Under the pieces are notes generated by a model. It saw only the letters and a list, made by a program, of their open reading frames with translations. It made no database searches and was not told the origin of the DNA. 64,000 nucleotides of DNA from Macrostomum hystrix. Lineage: Eukaryota; Platyhelminthes; Macrostomidae. Made by a program: the position numbers and the translations under genes. Below are positions 23,301 through 35,023 of the stretch, in pieces. Numbering within the stretch: position 1 is the stretch's first letter; each line of letters opens with the position of its first letter. The DNA is taken from contig CATNEN010000025.1 in the NCBI GenBank assembly GCA_950097015.1, positions 5,632,001 through 5,696,000 on the forward strand. The letters are read 5' to 3'.

Positions 23301-26300
23301 ATTGAAGGTGGTATCGAGTTTCTAAGCGAGGCTGCGGCACAATGGCTATCAATGTATTCGGACTAAACTTTGGCTACTATAGACAACTGCTGTTAATTGA
23401 TTGCGTTATCATGTCTGACAAGTCTATTGTAGCTGGGGTCAAATAAGACCTCCTAGTCACCCGCCTGCCTTTCCACACCCTCCCCAGAATCACCGGCCTC
23501 CCTCTCCACAGTCCACACCCTCCCCAGAATCACCCGCCTTCCTCTCTACAGTCTACACTCTCCCCAGAATCACCGGCCTCCCTCTCCACAGTCCACACCC
23601 TCCCCAGAATCACCCGCCTCCCTCTCCACAGTCCACACCCTCCCCAGAATCACCCGCCTCCCTCTCCACAGTCCACACCCTCCCCAGAATCACCCGCCTC
23701 CCTCTCCACAGTCCACACCCTCCCCAGAATCACCCGCCTCCCTCTCCACAGTCCACACCATCCCCAGAATCACCCGCCTCCCTCTCCACAGTCCACACTC
23801 TCCCCAGAATCACCCGCCTCCCTCTCCACAGTCCACACCCTCCCCAGAATCACCCGCCTCCCTCTCCACAGTCCACACCATCCCCAGAATCACCCGCCTC
23901 CCTCTCCACAGTCCACACTCTCCCCAGAATCACCCGCCTCCCTCTCCACAGTCCACACCCACTGCCAGAATCACCCGCCTCCCTCTCCACAGTCCACACC
24001 CTCCACAGAATCACCCGCCTCCCTCTCCACAGTCCACACCCTCCCCAGAATCACCCGCCTCCCTCTCCACAGTCCACACTCTCCCCAGAATCACCCGCCT
24101 CCCTCTCCACAGTCCACACCCTCCCCAGAATCACCCGCCTCCCTCTCCACAGTCCACACCATCCCCAGAATCACCCGCCTCCCTCTCCACAGTCCACACT
24201 CTCCCCAGAATCACCCGCCTCCCTCTCCACAGTCCACACCCACTGCCAGAATCACCCGCCTCCCTCTCCACAGTCCACACCCTCCACAGAATCACCCGCC
24301 TCCCTCTCCACAGTCCACACCATCCCCAGAATCACCCGCCTCCCTCTCCACAGTCCACACCCTCCCCAGAATCACCCGCCTCCCTCTCCACAGTCCACAC
24401 CATCCCCAGAATCACCCGCCTCCCTCTCCACAGTCCACACCCTCCCAGAATCACCCGCCTCCCTCTCCACAGTCCACACTCTCCCCAGAATCACCCGCCT
24501 CCCTCTCCACAGTCCACACCATCCCCAGAATCACCCGCCTCCCTCTCCACAGTCCACACCCTCCCAGAATCACCCGCCTCCCTCTCCACAGTCCACACTC
24601 TCCCCAGAATCACCCGCCTCCCTCTCCACAGTCCACACTCTCCCCAGAATCGCCCGCCTCCCTCTCCACACCCATCTTCACCGCTTGCATTGTTAAGTTG
24701 CTCAGTAAATTTTTTATATCATTAAATTGTGTAACGGATGGCAACAGCAATCACTAAGTGACCAGATATACTGATTCCAGTAAGAGAATGCCAATGAGAA
24801 ATGGACAGTTGAGAGATTTGTTAAACTGCCAGTCGCACCCCAGAAAATATTATCTAAAAATAAAAAGCACCTGTACGAGCATTGGAAAACAAAATGAGCT
24901 TTTAGTAATTTAAATTTTTGCTGCTAGCTTGCAATGATAAGGAGGTGACTCTAAACGACTCGACATAAATTTGATAAACTATTCTACTTACCTGAATAGG
25001 CTCTGACTTTAGACTCGATCTACAGTTGTGTCTAAACTGTGGTCAGCTGAGAAGCCCCACATTCGAATAGCACTTAATTCTAACATGCTCGGTCTCACTA
25101 ATATTTAGCTATTTTTGTGTACGAGTACAGCCATTTGTCTGCGCAATTCGACATTGAGTTTTGACAGAGCTTAGTGAAGGCTAGAGTAGGCTGTACAGAT
25201 TGGGTAGAGTAGGCTGTACAGATTGGGTAGAGTAGGCTGTACAGATTGGGTAGAGTAGGCTGTACAGATTGGGTAGAGTAGGCTGTACAGATTGGGTAGA
25301 GTAGGCTGTACAGATTGGGTAGAGTAGGCTGTACAGATTGGGGAGAGTAGGCTGTACAGGTTCGATAGAGTAGGCTGTACAGACTGGGTAGAGTAGGCTG
25401 TACAGATTGGGTAGAGTAGGCTGTACAGATTGGGTAGAGTAGGCTGTACAGATTGGGTAGAGTAGGCTGTACAGATTGGGTAGAGTAGGCTGTACAGATT
25501 GGGTAGAGTAGGCTGTACAGATTGGGTAGAGTAGACTGTACAGATTGGGTAGAGTAGGCTGTACAGATTGGGTAGAGTAGGCTGTACAGATTGGGTAGAG
25601 TAGGCCGTACAGATTGGGTAGAGTAGGCTGTAAGGATTGGGTAGAGTAGGGTAGAGAAGGCTGAACGAATATGATAGATTGGGGTAGCGGTGGAGTATTG
25701 ATGTTGTGATTGGGTACTGCTGAAGTACTTATAAACCACAGCCCAATTGACGCACCCAGTGACACAACCAGACGAAGCATCGTCAGCAACAGCAGCTGCG
25801 GCAGCGGCTGCAGTTGCAACAGACGAAGCGGAGGAAGCCGACGATCGTAGGGAGTCGCGCAGGCGGCACAGCTTGCTGCGCATTCGCTCCAGCTCGCCAA
25901 TTCGACAGTCTAAGCTGGCAGTCAGTTCGCCCAGCTGCTTGACGGCTCCAACATTCTCCATGTAGATTCGATCTTTGTTAACTAAGAGCAGCGGCTCTCC
26001 CGTGGGCACTCGCTCCGTGCTGCTGGCGTGCACAGCGTCTGGCAAGATGCCAGCCACCTCCTGGGCGATGACACCGGTGTCTGACATGTTCGGCGACAGG
26101 CTGTAGCTATAGATCTTGATGCGGCTGATGTTCGCCAGCTGGTCGGCGGGGCTGAGCTCACGTTCGATGGATTTGATGCGCGCATCGGATGGCTGCAGAA
26201 GGCTGCCGCGGAGCTGGAGGTTGCCGTTTACTGTCAACGCTTCGGCCGGATTCGGCGTGTTGATACCGACATTGCCTGTGTAGTAGACAACGCCAGGCCG

Positions 26301-28306
26301 CGATGTGATCCAAGCGCCGCCAGATTCGTCGATTATTTCTAGATCAGCCGGAATTATCGAATTTGGCTGCTGATGATGCGTCGGGGACTGCGGCAGCGGC
26401 AGCGGTGGCGGCGGTGTCGGCGGCGGTAGTGGCGGAGGCGGTGGCGGAGGCGGCGGCTGATTCTCGCCAGACGCAGTCGTCGCAGAGGATGCGGCAGTCA
26501 CAGCGTCAAACTGACCAGGATTCGAGGCTCTAACAATAATTAGGCGTGAAATGTAGCGCTGGACAGGCGCCACGGTGGTCTCCGTGAGGGCCTCCAGCGA
26601 CACCACCAGCTGGAAGAAGCGCTGATCCGGGTGCAGGTCACCGCGCTTGCGCTGATTGTTCATGGTGGTGGCGGCGAAGTGGAGTCGTTGCGCAACAACG
26701 CGCACAGGGCGGCCGTTTCCCGTCATGGCGACGAGGATGGGGGCGAACAGTCGCTTGGTGCGGTTCACCTCGGACTGTTCCAAGCTCACCAGCGAGTCCA
26801 ACGGAGACTCGGCCTTGACGCCGTAGAGATTGACGCGGAAGCCCGTGACTGGCTGGGGTTCAGCGCCTCCGGGTGCCACAGCCCAATGGCGACCAGTGAT
26901 ACCAACGTAGCAAGTGATCTGGAAATGATTCTTCTTCTGACAAATCCAGATGCCCTCCTTGCCACTAAACTGGAAGCCTTTGTCGGCCTCAATCTTGAAG
27001 GCGATTCTAGCTCGCTGAACTTGACCACCGCAGCTTGGCTCGACTTCTAGTAGGTCGAGAGCGGGCGCGGCGTCCCACGGTAAGAAGCGCAGAGGTGGCA
27101 GCGGGTGTACGCAGTCTTCAAGCGCCGTACAGTGATGCGAATGAGGCAACATGTTGTTCTGCCGCGATGTAAATAACGTCGGCGGTGAAGGCTCGACAAT
27201 TGTCGACGCTGGAATTAATTGAAATTAATCAGGTCCATATAAAGAAGATTACTACCATATGACAGATGTTATGACACTCACATCTATCGATTGCTATCCG
27301 AGAGTCGGTAACTCTCGCAGGCTGTGACCCGTTTGAGCAGGAGCCAGTAGGCCTAGACTCAACCTTGCCACGAGTCGCAAGTGGTCTAGGCGATGCAAGA
27401 TCCGATTCGCCAGTGTTAGATGGGCTGAAATGCGAATTGGAATATTATCTAATTAGCTCAAGAACACGCACGGTTGACAATTGAGCGCCTCGGCAGCTGC
27501 TCACCGAACTAAGCAGTGACTACTAGTCGTCCAATCTTCATATTCACCCGCCGCTGTCTTTATACACGTAACCTTGACGTTGACCGCAGCAGACGAAGAC
27601 CCCGCTGCTGCCGCCGCCGCGCCAGAGTTGCCCAATTCGGCAGGCGACTGGGCGTCCGAACTGGAATTCGACGGCGATAATGTCGGCGTGGCGGCGGACG
27701 CCCGCAGCACCTGACGGAAATGACCGAGACGACGCTTGGCCACGGGCGGTGCCAGGCCGTTGTCTCTACCGACCCTCTCCTTAGCGCTGTCTGCAGTTAC
27801 TGTACGGCTAGACTGTGCAGTGCTAGCGGCTGGAGAATTTGAGGCCATGCATTGGTATGCATGCCTGCCAGTTCCTTGTACGTGTACAGCTGACGTGGAA
27901 GATAGGTACAGGTCATAGCCTCGCTTCAGGCCTGGCTGGAGATCATTGTTATTAACTGGCACAGTTGGCAGCGATGAGGAAGCGTACGTTTTTAACTCAT
28001 CTGGCTGAAGTTGCTCGTTCTGCTGGCTAACTCTGTAATGAATATATATTTTTAAAGCCCCCTTCACTTGACAATCGTTTGAATGTTACCATCTATCATA
28101 GAAGATATGCAATGTGCGCTGTTCACTTACGGACTATCACCGGTTCCGAGTAATTCTTCTTTGATTTTCTGGCCGTCGAAAAGGCTAGCTCGGATAAATT
28201 CGGCGTTCGAAAGTATTGGATCGAATTGATGAGGCTCTAGAGATGTAGATAGATACTCCTCTTCAAGAAAGGATTGATCTCCGTCTTCAAAGCCGCCGTT
28301 GATCAT
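20400..28306 (-). CDS. MYRF: Myelin regulatory factor homologue (MYRF), seven exons, complete
   Basis: MYRF is an ER-membrane transcription factor. It trimerises and self-cleaves through a phage-type ICE domain, freeing an N-terminal DNA-binding fragment for the nucleus. Exons in gene order are 28306-28131, 28032-27505, 27424-27282, 27208-25756, 22781-22326, 21297-20574 and 20495-20400. All phases close, giving 1191 residues. Residues about 341-516 form the NDT80-type domain (FKIEADKGFQF, CQKKNHFQIT, NNQRKRGDLHPDQRFFQLVV). A poly-Pro linker follows, then the ICE domain with Ser623 and Lys628 in SDARIK, the spacing of the known catalytic dyad, and IAQEVAGILPDAV. A transmembrane helix lies at about 871-895 and a luminal C-terminal domain ends the protein. 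An upstream 5' UTR exon is likely: strong donor at 28445, acceptor about 28310, and an in-frame stop before the ATG. Confidence 0.93.
20659..20681 (-). repeat. CAG/CTG trinucleotide tract in MYRF exon 6
   Basis: Six or more CTG repeats on the + strand encode a Gln run in the luminal C-terminal region of MYRF on the minus strand. Confidence 0.85.
21306..22274. mobile_element. Terminal-inverted-repeat element in MYRF intron 5, carrying a minisatellite
   Basis: The left end CAGTAGAAAGACCA is matched by the inverted right end TGGTCTTTCTACTG. Sub-terminal blocks GGGATATTTCAAATACC and GGGTATTTCCCCATGGG also correspond in inverse orientation, and the 3' arm resembles the element at 789-956. It has no transposase. 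Internally it carries a 33-bp minisatellite at 21765-22020. The left terminus lies about 8 bp from MYRF exon 6, so on the minus strand the TIR supplies the pyrimidine-rich CTTTCTACTGTTTTGCAG acceptor. Confidence 0.65.
21765..22020. repeat. 33-bp minisatellite inside the inverted-repeat element
   Basis: Seven to eight units of CAGAATCACCCGCCTCCCTC followed by TCCACACCCTCCC. The sequence closely matches the unit of the large array at 23455-24670, which adds an extra GTCCACA. Confidence 0.9.
22844..22857. mobile_element. Solo terminus of the CAGTAGAAAGAC element family
   Basis: AGTCTTTCTACTGTTAA lies in MYRF intron 4, about 60 bp from exon 5, with no matching opposite end seen nearby. Probably a truncated copy. 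Confidence 0.4.
23455..24670. repeat. Large minisatellite in MYRF intron 4, 40-bp unit
   Basis: Around 30 units of CAGAATCACCCGCCTCCCTC then TCCACAGTCCACACCCTCCC. Variants (CACTCTCC, CACCATCC, CACCCACTGC) recur in the same order, which shows higher-order duplication of about seven-unit blocks. Confidence 0.93.
25175..25655. repeat. Minisatellite in MYRF intron 4 near the 5' splice site, 23-bp unit
   Basis: About 20 units of GTAGAGTAGGCTGTACAGAT followed by TGG. In the direction of MYRF transcription it starts about 100 bp after the exon 4 donor. The exon 4 frame runs on without a stop through the whole array. Confidence 0.9.
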
Positions 28307-28915
28307 TGTCTAATATGTTTCAGCATTTGCCTTTTTAAAGTTTCAATAATAGAAATGAACTAGTCCTGTCACATCAAGTTAAAATTCATTAGCAAGCAAA
28401 AGAAATTGAATCCAGTTTTTTATATTGCTATGAAGAATCACTTACTGATCAAGAGCAGTGCAATCCAAACACCACTGCCAGGCTCAGCTGTCGTAACTTT
28501 TAATTCGGAATCAAGAATTTGCTCTGGACGTTATCTCAGTTGACGTTTATACAATATGCGTCATGTCTAGGAGTTTATGTTCTTCTCAGAAACTTCATCG
28601 ATAATAAATTTCATGCTAAATAGCAGTAAGGCAGAAAATGTCGTGCGGCAAAGTTTGGTGCTAACTAAGGTGAGAATTCATTATCTTGATTATGATGGTT
28701 TCTTTGCTTTATACTAATTTTTTTAGTTTTGCAGCTTTAAAATATATTAACTTTGAGGTTTAAAAATATAGCTTCAATACTTCTGATGCATTTAAACTAT
28801 ATTTTTGTTTTATTAAGTAAAGATTTGTGAATCATTTAAGAACTTGCATTTTCTTCGAATAATTTCTATAGTAAAATTTTATCTGACTGTTACTGACTGT
28901 AAAGTTTAATAAAAT
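28307..28915. promoter_or_regulatory. Divergent intergenic region between MYRF and COMMD5-like
   Basis: About 610 bp separate the two start codons. It holds a MYRF-side donor (GTAAGTGATT on the minus strand, exon edge 28446) and a + strand donor AAG|GTGAGA at 28670. Both genes therefore probably have a non-coding first exon here and share a bidirectional promoter. The + strand leader exon contains ATGTCGTGCGGC, an eight-codon upstream frame ending before the donor. No clear TATA box was seen. Confidence 0.45.
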
Positions 28916-31900
28916 ATGGCTAAACCAATTAACCCAATGCAAATAAAGTACCATGAGTTTGTTGTCAGTGACCGTGACATTGACTTTCTCAGGCAAAATC
29001 GTAAAGTTTTGGTTGATCTTCCCTTTGATATGGAACTTTTAAAGGGTAAGACACAGCATGCACACTTACTAATGAATCAATTTAAAGAATATGTTATTTG
29101 CTTAAGTAAGCTTAAGAAGCTTTAAGTTGTAATTGTATAGCAACATATTTTTTTGTGCCATTTGCGAACAGTAATTAGAAAGGGAAGCAGTTCCTAGTTA
29201 AAATTATATGTAGATTTATTTACAAGTTTCAATTGCTACTCTTAATTAAATGTAATTTAATGTAGAAAGCTGGGAATATTCTAAATAAATTTGAAACTGA
29301 AACTTAAGGTAAAAAATAAAGTGCTTTAAAACTGCTATTTTTTAATGTTGTAAGTAAAACTAAAAGGCCAATAATTTTCTTGGATTAAGCTTAGTAAGAT
29401 TAATATCAAGCTAGATAGATACTGCAATTAAACCTAACCTGAATAAGAAATCGTTTGTATTGTTTGTAACTAATTTCGGAGGCAGGGTATACCTTTGTAA
29501 AGTAAACAAGGTCCACTTTTATATTTATGAGCATATTTTTATCTATACCTTTTATGTATATATGTAGTTAGCAATATTTTTTAACCATTAGTTGTTTTAG
29601 TTTTAAATTTTTATAACCTATCTCATAAACATTGCAAATACCTAAGCTGAAACTTTAAGGGCTAAGATTTACACTGCCATGAATAGTAGCTAAAATCCTG
29701 CAATGAAACTTAACTTGTTAAGGCATTATTTAGTACAACACAATCATCTACTATATGTTCTCATTTTAGACAGCTAGTGTGGCTCCTATTTTATTTTTTT
29801 ACCACAGCATACATCAGTTGCTAGTTTAGTCATGATAGATTTTACTTTTTTTGCAAAGAATCTAGCTTCACTAACTTTTTTTCTAGAAAATCAAAAGTGC
29901 AAAAATTAATTTAAAAAAAATAAAAAATAAAATCAAAATTAAAAAAATGTACTGTAAAATATCCATTTTAGCATCGCACAAAATGAAATGCGGCAAGAAA
30001 GATGCATAACCAAAGTTATTATCAAAAGTGCTTTATATACAAGCCGCAACGTGCATATTGAGCGTGGGGAGGTGCAAGAGTGTAGCGTGAGTCAAAACAC
30101 CCCCGGCTTAGCGCGCCGGCGGGTGGTGCACCCACCCCTTGGCTAGGCGGCCAGGGTTTGAGTGTGACTGCACTGCAGATGGCGCTGCGTGCAGGCTTGG
30201 CCGCCACAACATGTTGTAGTTTATTAAAAAAATATTATGATATTTGGTTGACTTTTTGTACTGGTTTTTCCCATAAAAATACTATAGAATGCTACTCTTT
30301 GGATAAATCTTCTACCCGATAAGTGGAAAAGTCTATAATGAAAGGAATATTTAGATTTAAATAGTTTCTCCATCAGTCAAATTACAATATCATTAAGAGT
30401 CTATCGATTTTTTATTAGAACACTTTTAGAGACGTCATTTAGTTTTCCTTTCTTCTGAATGGGTAATATGAACTCTTTCTAACCTGCAACTTTAACCATT
30501 TGTGTAACAGCTGCTGCCAAGCTGTGTGCCAATCAGCCTAACCCGGCACTGCTGCAGAAAATCTGCTCTGCAGCCGCGGCCCCGGCTGACAATGAGAAGC
30601 GGGCCCTGGCTCTGGGCATCCTGCTGCGATTGTTCCGCTCCACCCGCGACCTGCCGCCTAAGCTGCGCCAGCGAGACCGCCTGCGCGAAGACCTGCGCCA
30701 GCTGAAGTACCCGGAGGCCTGGACTGACGGTCTGGTGGAGATGGCCTTCGATTCCGGGTTAGAAAATTTTTTCGAAGGACGCGATTTGAGTTCGCTGTGC
30801 CTGAAGGTGTCTGCCTGAAGAATGTTTCCAGATCGCCTGAAGGTGTCTGCCTGAAGAATGTTTCCAGATCGCCTGAAGGTGTCTGCCTGAAGAATGTTTC
30901 CAGATCGCCTGAAGGTGTCTGCCTGAAGAATGTTTCCAGATCGCCTGAAGGTGTCTGCCTGAAGAATGTTTCCAGATCGCCTGAAGGTGTCTGCCTAAAG
31001 AATGTTTCCAGATCGCCTGAAGGTGTCTGCCTGAAGAATGTTTCCAGATCGCCTGAAGGTGTCTGCCTGAAGAATGTTTCCAGATCGCCTGAAGGTGCCT
31101 ACCTGAAGAATGTTTCCAGATCGCCTGAAGGTGTCTACCTGACGAATGTTTCCAGATCGCCTGAAGGTGTCTGCCTGAAGAATGTTTCCAGATCGCCTGA
31201 AGGTGTCTGCCTGAAGAATGTTTCCAGATCGCCTGAAGGTGTCTGCCTGAAGAATGTTTCCAGATCGCCTGAAGGTGTCTACCTGAAGAATGTTTCCAGA
31301 TCGCCTGAAGGTGTCTGCCTGAAGAATGTTTCCAGATCGCCTGAAGGTGTCTGCCTGAAGAATGTTTCCATATCGCCTGAAGGTGTCTGCCTGAAGAATG
31401 TTTCCAGATCGCCTGAAGGTGTCTGCCTGAAGAATGTTTCCAGATCGCCTGAAGGTGTCTGCCTGAAGAATGTTTCCAGATCGCCTGAAGGTGTCTGCCT
31501 GAAGAATGTTTCCAGATCGCCTGAAGGTGTCTGCCTGAAGAATGTTTCCAGATCGCCTGAAGGTGTCTGCCTGACGAATGTTTCCAGATCGCCTGAAGGT
31601 GTCTACCTGAAGAATGTTTCCAGATCGCCTGAAGGTGTCTACCTGACGAATGTTTCCAGATCGCCTGAAGGTGTCTGCCTGAAGAATGTTTCCAGATCGC
31701 CTGAAGGTGTCTGCCTGAAGAATGTTTCCAGATCGCCTGAAGGTGTCTGCCTGACGAATGTTTCCAGATCGCCTGAAGGTGTCTGCCTGACGAATGTTTC
31801 CAGATCGCCTGAAGGTGTCTACCTGAAGAATGTTTCCAGATCGCCTGAAGGTGTCTACCTGAAGAATGTTTCCAGATCGCCTGAAGGTGTCTGCCTGAAG

Positions 31901-33627
31901 AATGTTTCCAGATCGCCTGAAGGTGTCTGCCTAAAGAATGTTTCCAGATCGCCTGAAGGTGTCTACCTGAAAAATGTAACAGTGTCCAAAAATTATCTTA
32001 CAAGGGCTTTCGAAGCAGTTTAGTTTCTACTTTAATCCTAACTGTCACACAGGTTCCTCGAGGCTGTTGACAAAGCTAAGAAAATCGATGCACGCACCGA
32101 ACCGATGAAAGATTTGTCGTGGAAAATTGATGTCAACATTTGTACCAGGTGCGTATTCTGCTACTTAAAGTAGGGTACCTGAGATTCTGTGAACTTTCGT
32201 TATGGTTTGATAGATAATTTTCTGTCTTATTGTAATTTTTTGCAGCAAAGTTGGCAAAATTCTGGAGCCAGTTGTGTCTCTCAGCTTCCGCACAGGCGAA
32301 AATTTGCACAGTTTTGAAGTAAGTTTAAAATAATAGACTCTCCAATGTTCACTCGCTCTACACCTAATGCTTAATGGTAAACAAGCTGCAGGCCAAACCC
32401 TCCAATGTACACTCACTCCGGATTGAACCCTCGAATGTACACTCTCTCCGGATTGAACCCTCGAATGTACACTCTCTCCGGATTGAACCCTCGAATGTAC
32501 ACTCACTCCGGATTGAACCCTCGAATGTACACTCACTCCGGATTGAACCCTCGAATGTACACTCACCGGATTGAACCCTCGAATGTACACTCTCTCCGGA
32601 TTGAACCCTCGAATGTACACTCTCTCCGGATTGAACCCTCGAATGTACACTCACTCCGGATTGAACCCTCGAATGTACACTCTCTTCGGATTGAACCCTC
32701 GAATGTACACTCTCTCCGGATTGAACCCTCGAATGTACACTCACTCCGGATTGAACCCTCGAATGTACACTCTCTTCGGATTGAACCCTCGAATGTACAC
32801 TCACTCCGGATTGAACCCTCCAATGTACACCCACTCCCAACCAAACCCTCCAATGTACACCAACTCCCAACCAAACCCTCCAATGTACACCCACTCCCAA
32901 TCAAACCCTCCAATGTACACCAACTCCCAACCAAACCCTCCAATGTACACCCACTCCCAACCAAACCCTCCAATGTACACCCACTCCCAATCAAACCCTC
33001 CAATGTACACCCACTCCCAACCAAACCCTCCAATGTACACCAACTCCCAACCAAACCCTCCAATGTACACCCACACCCAACCAAACCCTCCAATGTACAC
33101 CCACACCCAACCAAACCCTCCAATGTACACCCACTCCCAACCAAACCCTCCAATGTACACCCACTCCCAATCAAACCCTCCAATGTACACCAACTCCCAA
33201 CCAAACCCTCCAATGTACACCCACTCCCAACCAAACCCTCCAATGTACACCCACTCCCAACCAAACCCTCCAATGTACACCCACACCCAACCAAACCCTC
33301 CAATGTACACCCACTCCCAACCAAACCCTCCAATGTACACCCACTCCCAACCAAACCCTCCAATGTACACCCACACCCAACCAAACCCTCCAATGTACAC
33401 CCACACCCAACCAAACCCTCCAATGTACACCCACTCCCAACCAAACCCTCCAATGTACACCCACTCCCAACCAAACCCTCCAATGTACACAAACTCCTGA
33501 CTATTATACGTCAATTGTTTGCCAGGTACCATTGTCAAAGTTTCACCAACTTCGTTTCGCTGTGGCCGACCTGCTCAAAGACATGGCCCAGTTGGAGAAC
33601 CATCCCGCTGTTAAGTTGGACGGCTAA
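28916..33627 (+). CDS. COMMD5: COMM domain-containing protein, COMMD5-like, five exons
   Basis: COMMD proteins assemble into the Commander/CCC complex, which supports endosomal recycling, copper and NF-kB-linked regulation. Exons are 28916-29045, 30511-30757, 32053-32148, 32246-32318 and 33526-33627. Junction phases 1, 2, 2 and 0 all close, giving 215 residues, near the usual length of about 224. The N-terminal helical domain includes LGILLRLFRSTRDLPP and REDLRQLKYPEAWTDGLVEM. The C-terminal COMM domain includes LSWKIDVNICTSKVGKILEP and FEVPLSKFHQLRFAVADLLK, then DMAQLE. The phrase FEVP..KF..LR..VA..LK.MA.LE best matches COMMD5 from memory, and another COMMD is the alternative. The exon 2 donor is GTTAGA, a little weak. 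Introns 2 and 4 carry minisatellites. Confidence 0.85.
29046..30510. other. COMMD5-like intron 1, AT-rich, with a GC-rich patch
   Basis: About 1.46 kb of AT-rich intron with no tandem array, unlike other long introns here. A GC-rich block of about 180 bp at 30040-30220 (GCGCGCCGGCGGGTGG, CTTGGCTAGGCGGCCAGGG) stands out sharply. No gene or RNA is recognised. Confidence 0.4.
30805..31970. repeat. Minisatellite in COMMD5-like intron 2, 36-bp unit
   Basis: About 32 units containing GCCTGAAGGTGTCTGCCTGA then AGAATGTTTCCAGATC. Single-base variants (TAC for TGC, ACG for AAG) are scattered. It begins about 50 bp after the exon 2 donor. The 36-bp period without stops yields a 400-codon open frame that is not a gene. 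Confidence 0.93.
32400..32820. repeat. Minisatellite in COMMD5-like intron 4, first block, 30-bp unit
   Basis: About 14 units with GGATTGAACCCTCGAATGTA plus CACTCACTCC. It is directly continuous with a second, related 30-bp block. One unit at 32563 has lost three bases. Confidence 0.9.
32820..33490. repeat. Minisatellite in COMMD5-like intron 4, second block, 30-bp unit
   Basis: About 22 units of CCAAACCCTCCAATGTACAC followed by CCACTCCCAA. CCACTC, CAACTC and CCACAC variants recur in ordered groups. The unit shares its AATGTACACNCACTCC core with the preceding block, so one array evolved into two subfamilies. Confidence 0.92.
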
Positions 33628-33964
33628 AATTGCAATCGATTTGTTTTATTCGCTAATTTTGCATGAATATTTTAAATATGTGTCGGTGATTATTTTGCGA
33701 GTGATTAGGGATTTAAAGTATGAATGCGCACTATTTTCTACTTATGAAGAAGTGTTAGTAGCTAGGAAGGCATACTACTCTTGTAATATTTATTTTTAGT
33801 TTTCTGTCATGAAATGGGTCCGCGAAGATTGCTTTCAATTTGAAATTTTTTTATTGCGTTATTGTTGCACTTGTTTTGTAATTAAGATGACTGAATTTGA
33901 TTGTCTATGAAATTGTGACTCATTTTTGCAAGAATTTTCATGCGAAACGAATTCCATATGAAAT

Positions 33965-33970
33965 ATTAAA
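33965..33970 (+). promoter_or_regulatory. Candidate poly(A) signal (ATTAAA) for the COMMD5-like gene
   Basis: ATTAAA lies about 340 bp after the stop codon at 33625-33627 in AT-rich DNA. It rests on the motif alone. Confidence 0.3.
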
Positions 33971-34189
33971 GCGTCACTATAGATAGATTAACAATCTACG
34001 CTCCTATATATATGATTTTCAAAAATATGTTTGTGTTAGGAGTTATTTATTTTCGTTTTTTCTCTTCAGTTTAAGACTGTTTGTGGTATCGTTAAAATAT
34101 GGGTTAGTCCCTTAGTTATGCAAATGATAATCCTGTCCTCTCTCTCTTTCTCTTTGTTATTTGGGTCTCTTTGTTCTGTTTGTTTTTTT

Positions 34190-34290
34190 TCTCTCTTTCT
34201 GTATGCTTGTCTGTCTGTCTCTCTGTCTGTATGTAAGTATGTCATTCTGTCTGTCTGTCTGGCTGTCTGTCTGTTGTCTGTCTCTGTCTG

Positions 34291-34327
<37 letters not shown>

Positions 34328-34868
34328 CTAGGTGTCTGTATGTCTGTCTGTCTGTCCTAGGTGTCTGTCTGTCTGTTCTGGATCCTAGGTGTCTGTGTGT
34401 CTGTTCTGGATCCCATGTGTCTGTCTGTCTGTCTGTTCTGGATCCTAGGTGTCTGTATGTCTGTCTGTCTGTCCTAGGTGTATGTCTGTTCTGGATCCTA
34501 GGTGTCTGTCTGTCTGTTCTGGATCCTAGGTGTCTGTGTGTCTGTTCTGGATCCTAGGTGTCTGTCTGTCTGTTCTGGATCCTGGGTGTCTGTCTGTCTG
34601 TTCTGAATCCTAGGTGTCTGTATGTCTGTCTGTCTGTCCTAGGTGTATGTCTGTTCTGGATCCTAGGTGTCTGTATGTCTGTCTGTCTGTCCTAGGTGTA
34701 TGTCTGTTCTGGATCCTAGGTGTCTGTCTGTCTGTTCTGGATCCTAGGTGTCTGTCTGTCTGTCTGTTCTGGATCCCAGGTGTCTGTCTGTCTGTCTGTT
34801 CTGTATCCTAGGTGTCTGTCTGTCAGTCTGTCTGTCTGTCTGTGTGTCTGTCTGTCTGTCTGTCTGGC

Positions 34869-34899
<31 letters not shown>

Positions 34900-34933
34900 T
34901 GTCTGTCTCTGTCTGTTGTCTGTCTGTTGTCTT

Positions 34934-35023
<90 letters not shown>

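Noticed and set aside
30797-32023. 408-codon frame in COMMD5 intron 2
   Set aside because: The 36-bp unit is stop-free, and the frame differs from the COMMD5 exon frame, which stops at 30818.
32405-33799. 464-codon frame spanning COMMD5 intron 4 and exon 5
   Set aside because: It reads the array and then exon 5 in a frame that loses the COMM domain. The spliced model closes in phase and restores family motifs.
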